Source of the DNA: Spirochaetota bacterium | GTDB lineage: Bacteria; Spirochaetota; UBA4802; UB4802 | Reading direction: 5' to 3' | Length of the DNA: 6,162 nucleotides | NCBI GenBank assembly: GCA_018399855.1 | Contig: JAGYNX010000124.1 | Span: 1-6,162, forward strand | Part shown: positions 5,961 through 6,162 of the stretch, one piece after another | How the letters are laid out: the number at the start of each line of letters is the position of its first letter | Position numbering within the stretch: position 1 is the first letter of the stretch | Notes under the pieces: model-generated | What the model was told of the DNA's origin: nothing | What the model saw: the letters and a program-made list of their open reading frames with translations, nothing else | Database searches by the model: none | Position numbers and translations under genes: made by a program

Positions 5961-6162
5961 GTGTACATTCGTTATATACTTTTCCAATTACCGGGAACTG
6001 TAATTCTTGTGTGTGTTATGTTGATGGTACAACATTATATCGGTTTTGACTGGAAGATTTTCTGGATAGTATTACTGGTATGGATTATTAAAGATATTTT
6101 AATGTTTCCCTTTATCTGGAGATCCTATGATACAACTAAAGAAACAACAGTATACGGTTTGA
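5961..6162 (+). CDS. Small membrane protein, 5' part only (possibly NfeD-like), runs off the window
   Basis: The frame is open from after a TAA near 5911 to the end of the window. From GTG 5961 it reads VYIRYILFQLPGTVILVCVM, then two membrane helices: about residues 6-22, and 32-47 (FWIVLLVWIIKDILMF). PFIWRSYD and a polar stretch follow, and the window then ends. Two short helices split by a tight turn with Trp, then KD-x-x-x-FPF-x-WR-x-YD, remind me of small NfeD-like membrane proteins whose C-terminal OB-like domain would lie beyond the window; this is recognition by pattern and uncertain. The start is unclear. GTG 5961 gives a sensible N-terminus but lacks a ribosome site, whereas ATT 5931 lies behind a strong one and would add ten residues. 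It is separated from the MFS gene by 123 bases and an inverted repeat, so it may be a new transcription unit. Confidence 0.6.
   Translation, partial: MYIRYILFQLPGTVILVCVMLMVQHYIGFDWKIFWIVLLVWIIKDILMFPFIWRSYDTTKETTVYGL

Overview
The window looks like chromosomal DNA from a motile, Gram-negative-type bacterium, AT-rich between genes. The lineage cannot be fixed from sequence alone. A six-helix chemoreceptor without HAMP, an uncharacterised MFS transporter type and a Tat-exported amidohydrolase would fit Spirochaetota or Desulfobacterota, but that is an impression from protein style. No tRNA, rRNA, CRISPR array, transposase or phage gene is visible.

Layout. (1) 27-1601 (+): a Tat-signal amidohydrolase with a complete-looking metal site. 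(2) 1621-3043 (-): three small genes facing it. In their reading order these are a GSx9DxD nucleotidyltransferase-fold protein (3043-2642), an unrecognised 127-residue protein (2472-2089) and a 130-residue protein with a FlaG-like C-terminus (2013-1621). The gap before the FlaG-like gene holds an exact GCCGATAA on the coding strand, the consensus -10 of the flagellar sigma factor sigma-28 (FliA). It lies at a fitting distance from the start codon, but a TAAA -35 is missing. (3) 3044-3155: a divergent intergenic region with a good sigma-70-type promoter for the chemoreceptor, a near-perfect 20-bp palindrome over its -10, and a second perfect 7-bp inverted repeat next to the nucleotidyltransferase start. 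(4) 3156-5837 (+): a chemoreceptor and an MFS transporter, six bases apart, most likely one transcript. (5) 5838-6162: a 12-bp perfect inverted repeat that begins in the MFS stop region and spans 71 bp, then the 5' part of a small membrane protein that runs off the window and has an ambiguous start.

How the genes may work together. The chemoreceptor has no visible extracellular ligand domain and is tightly paired with a transporter, which suggests the two share a substrate or a physiological signal. The FlaG-like gene with its sigma-28-like element is a second motility link across the divergent region. The amidohydrolase, nucleotidyltransferase and 127-residue protein have no evident functional tie to motility. 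I see no clear new defence or mobile system. The most testable items are the sigma-28-like site, the chemoreceptor-transporter pair, and the start of the last gene.
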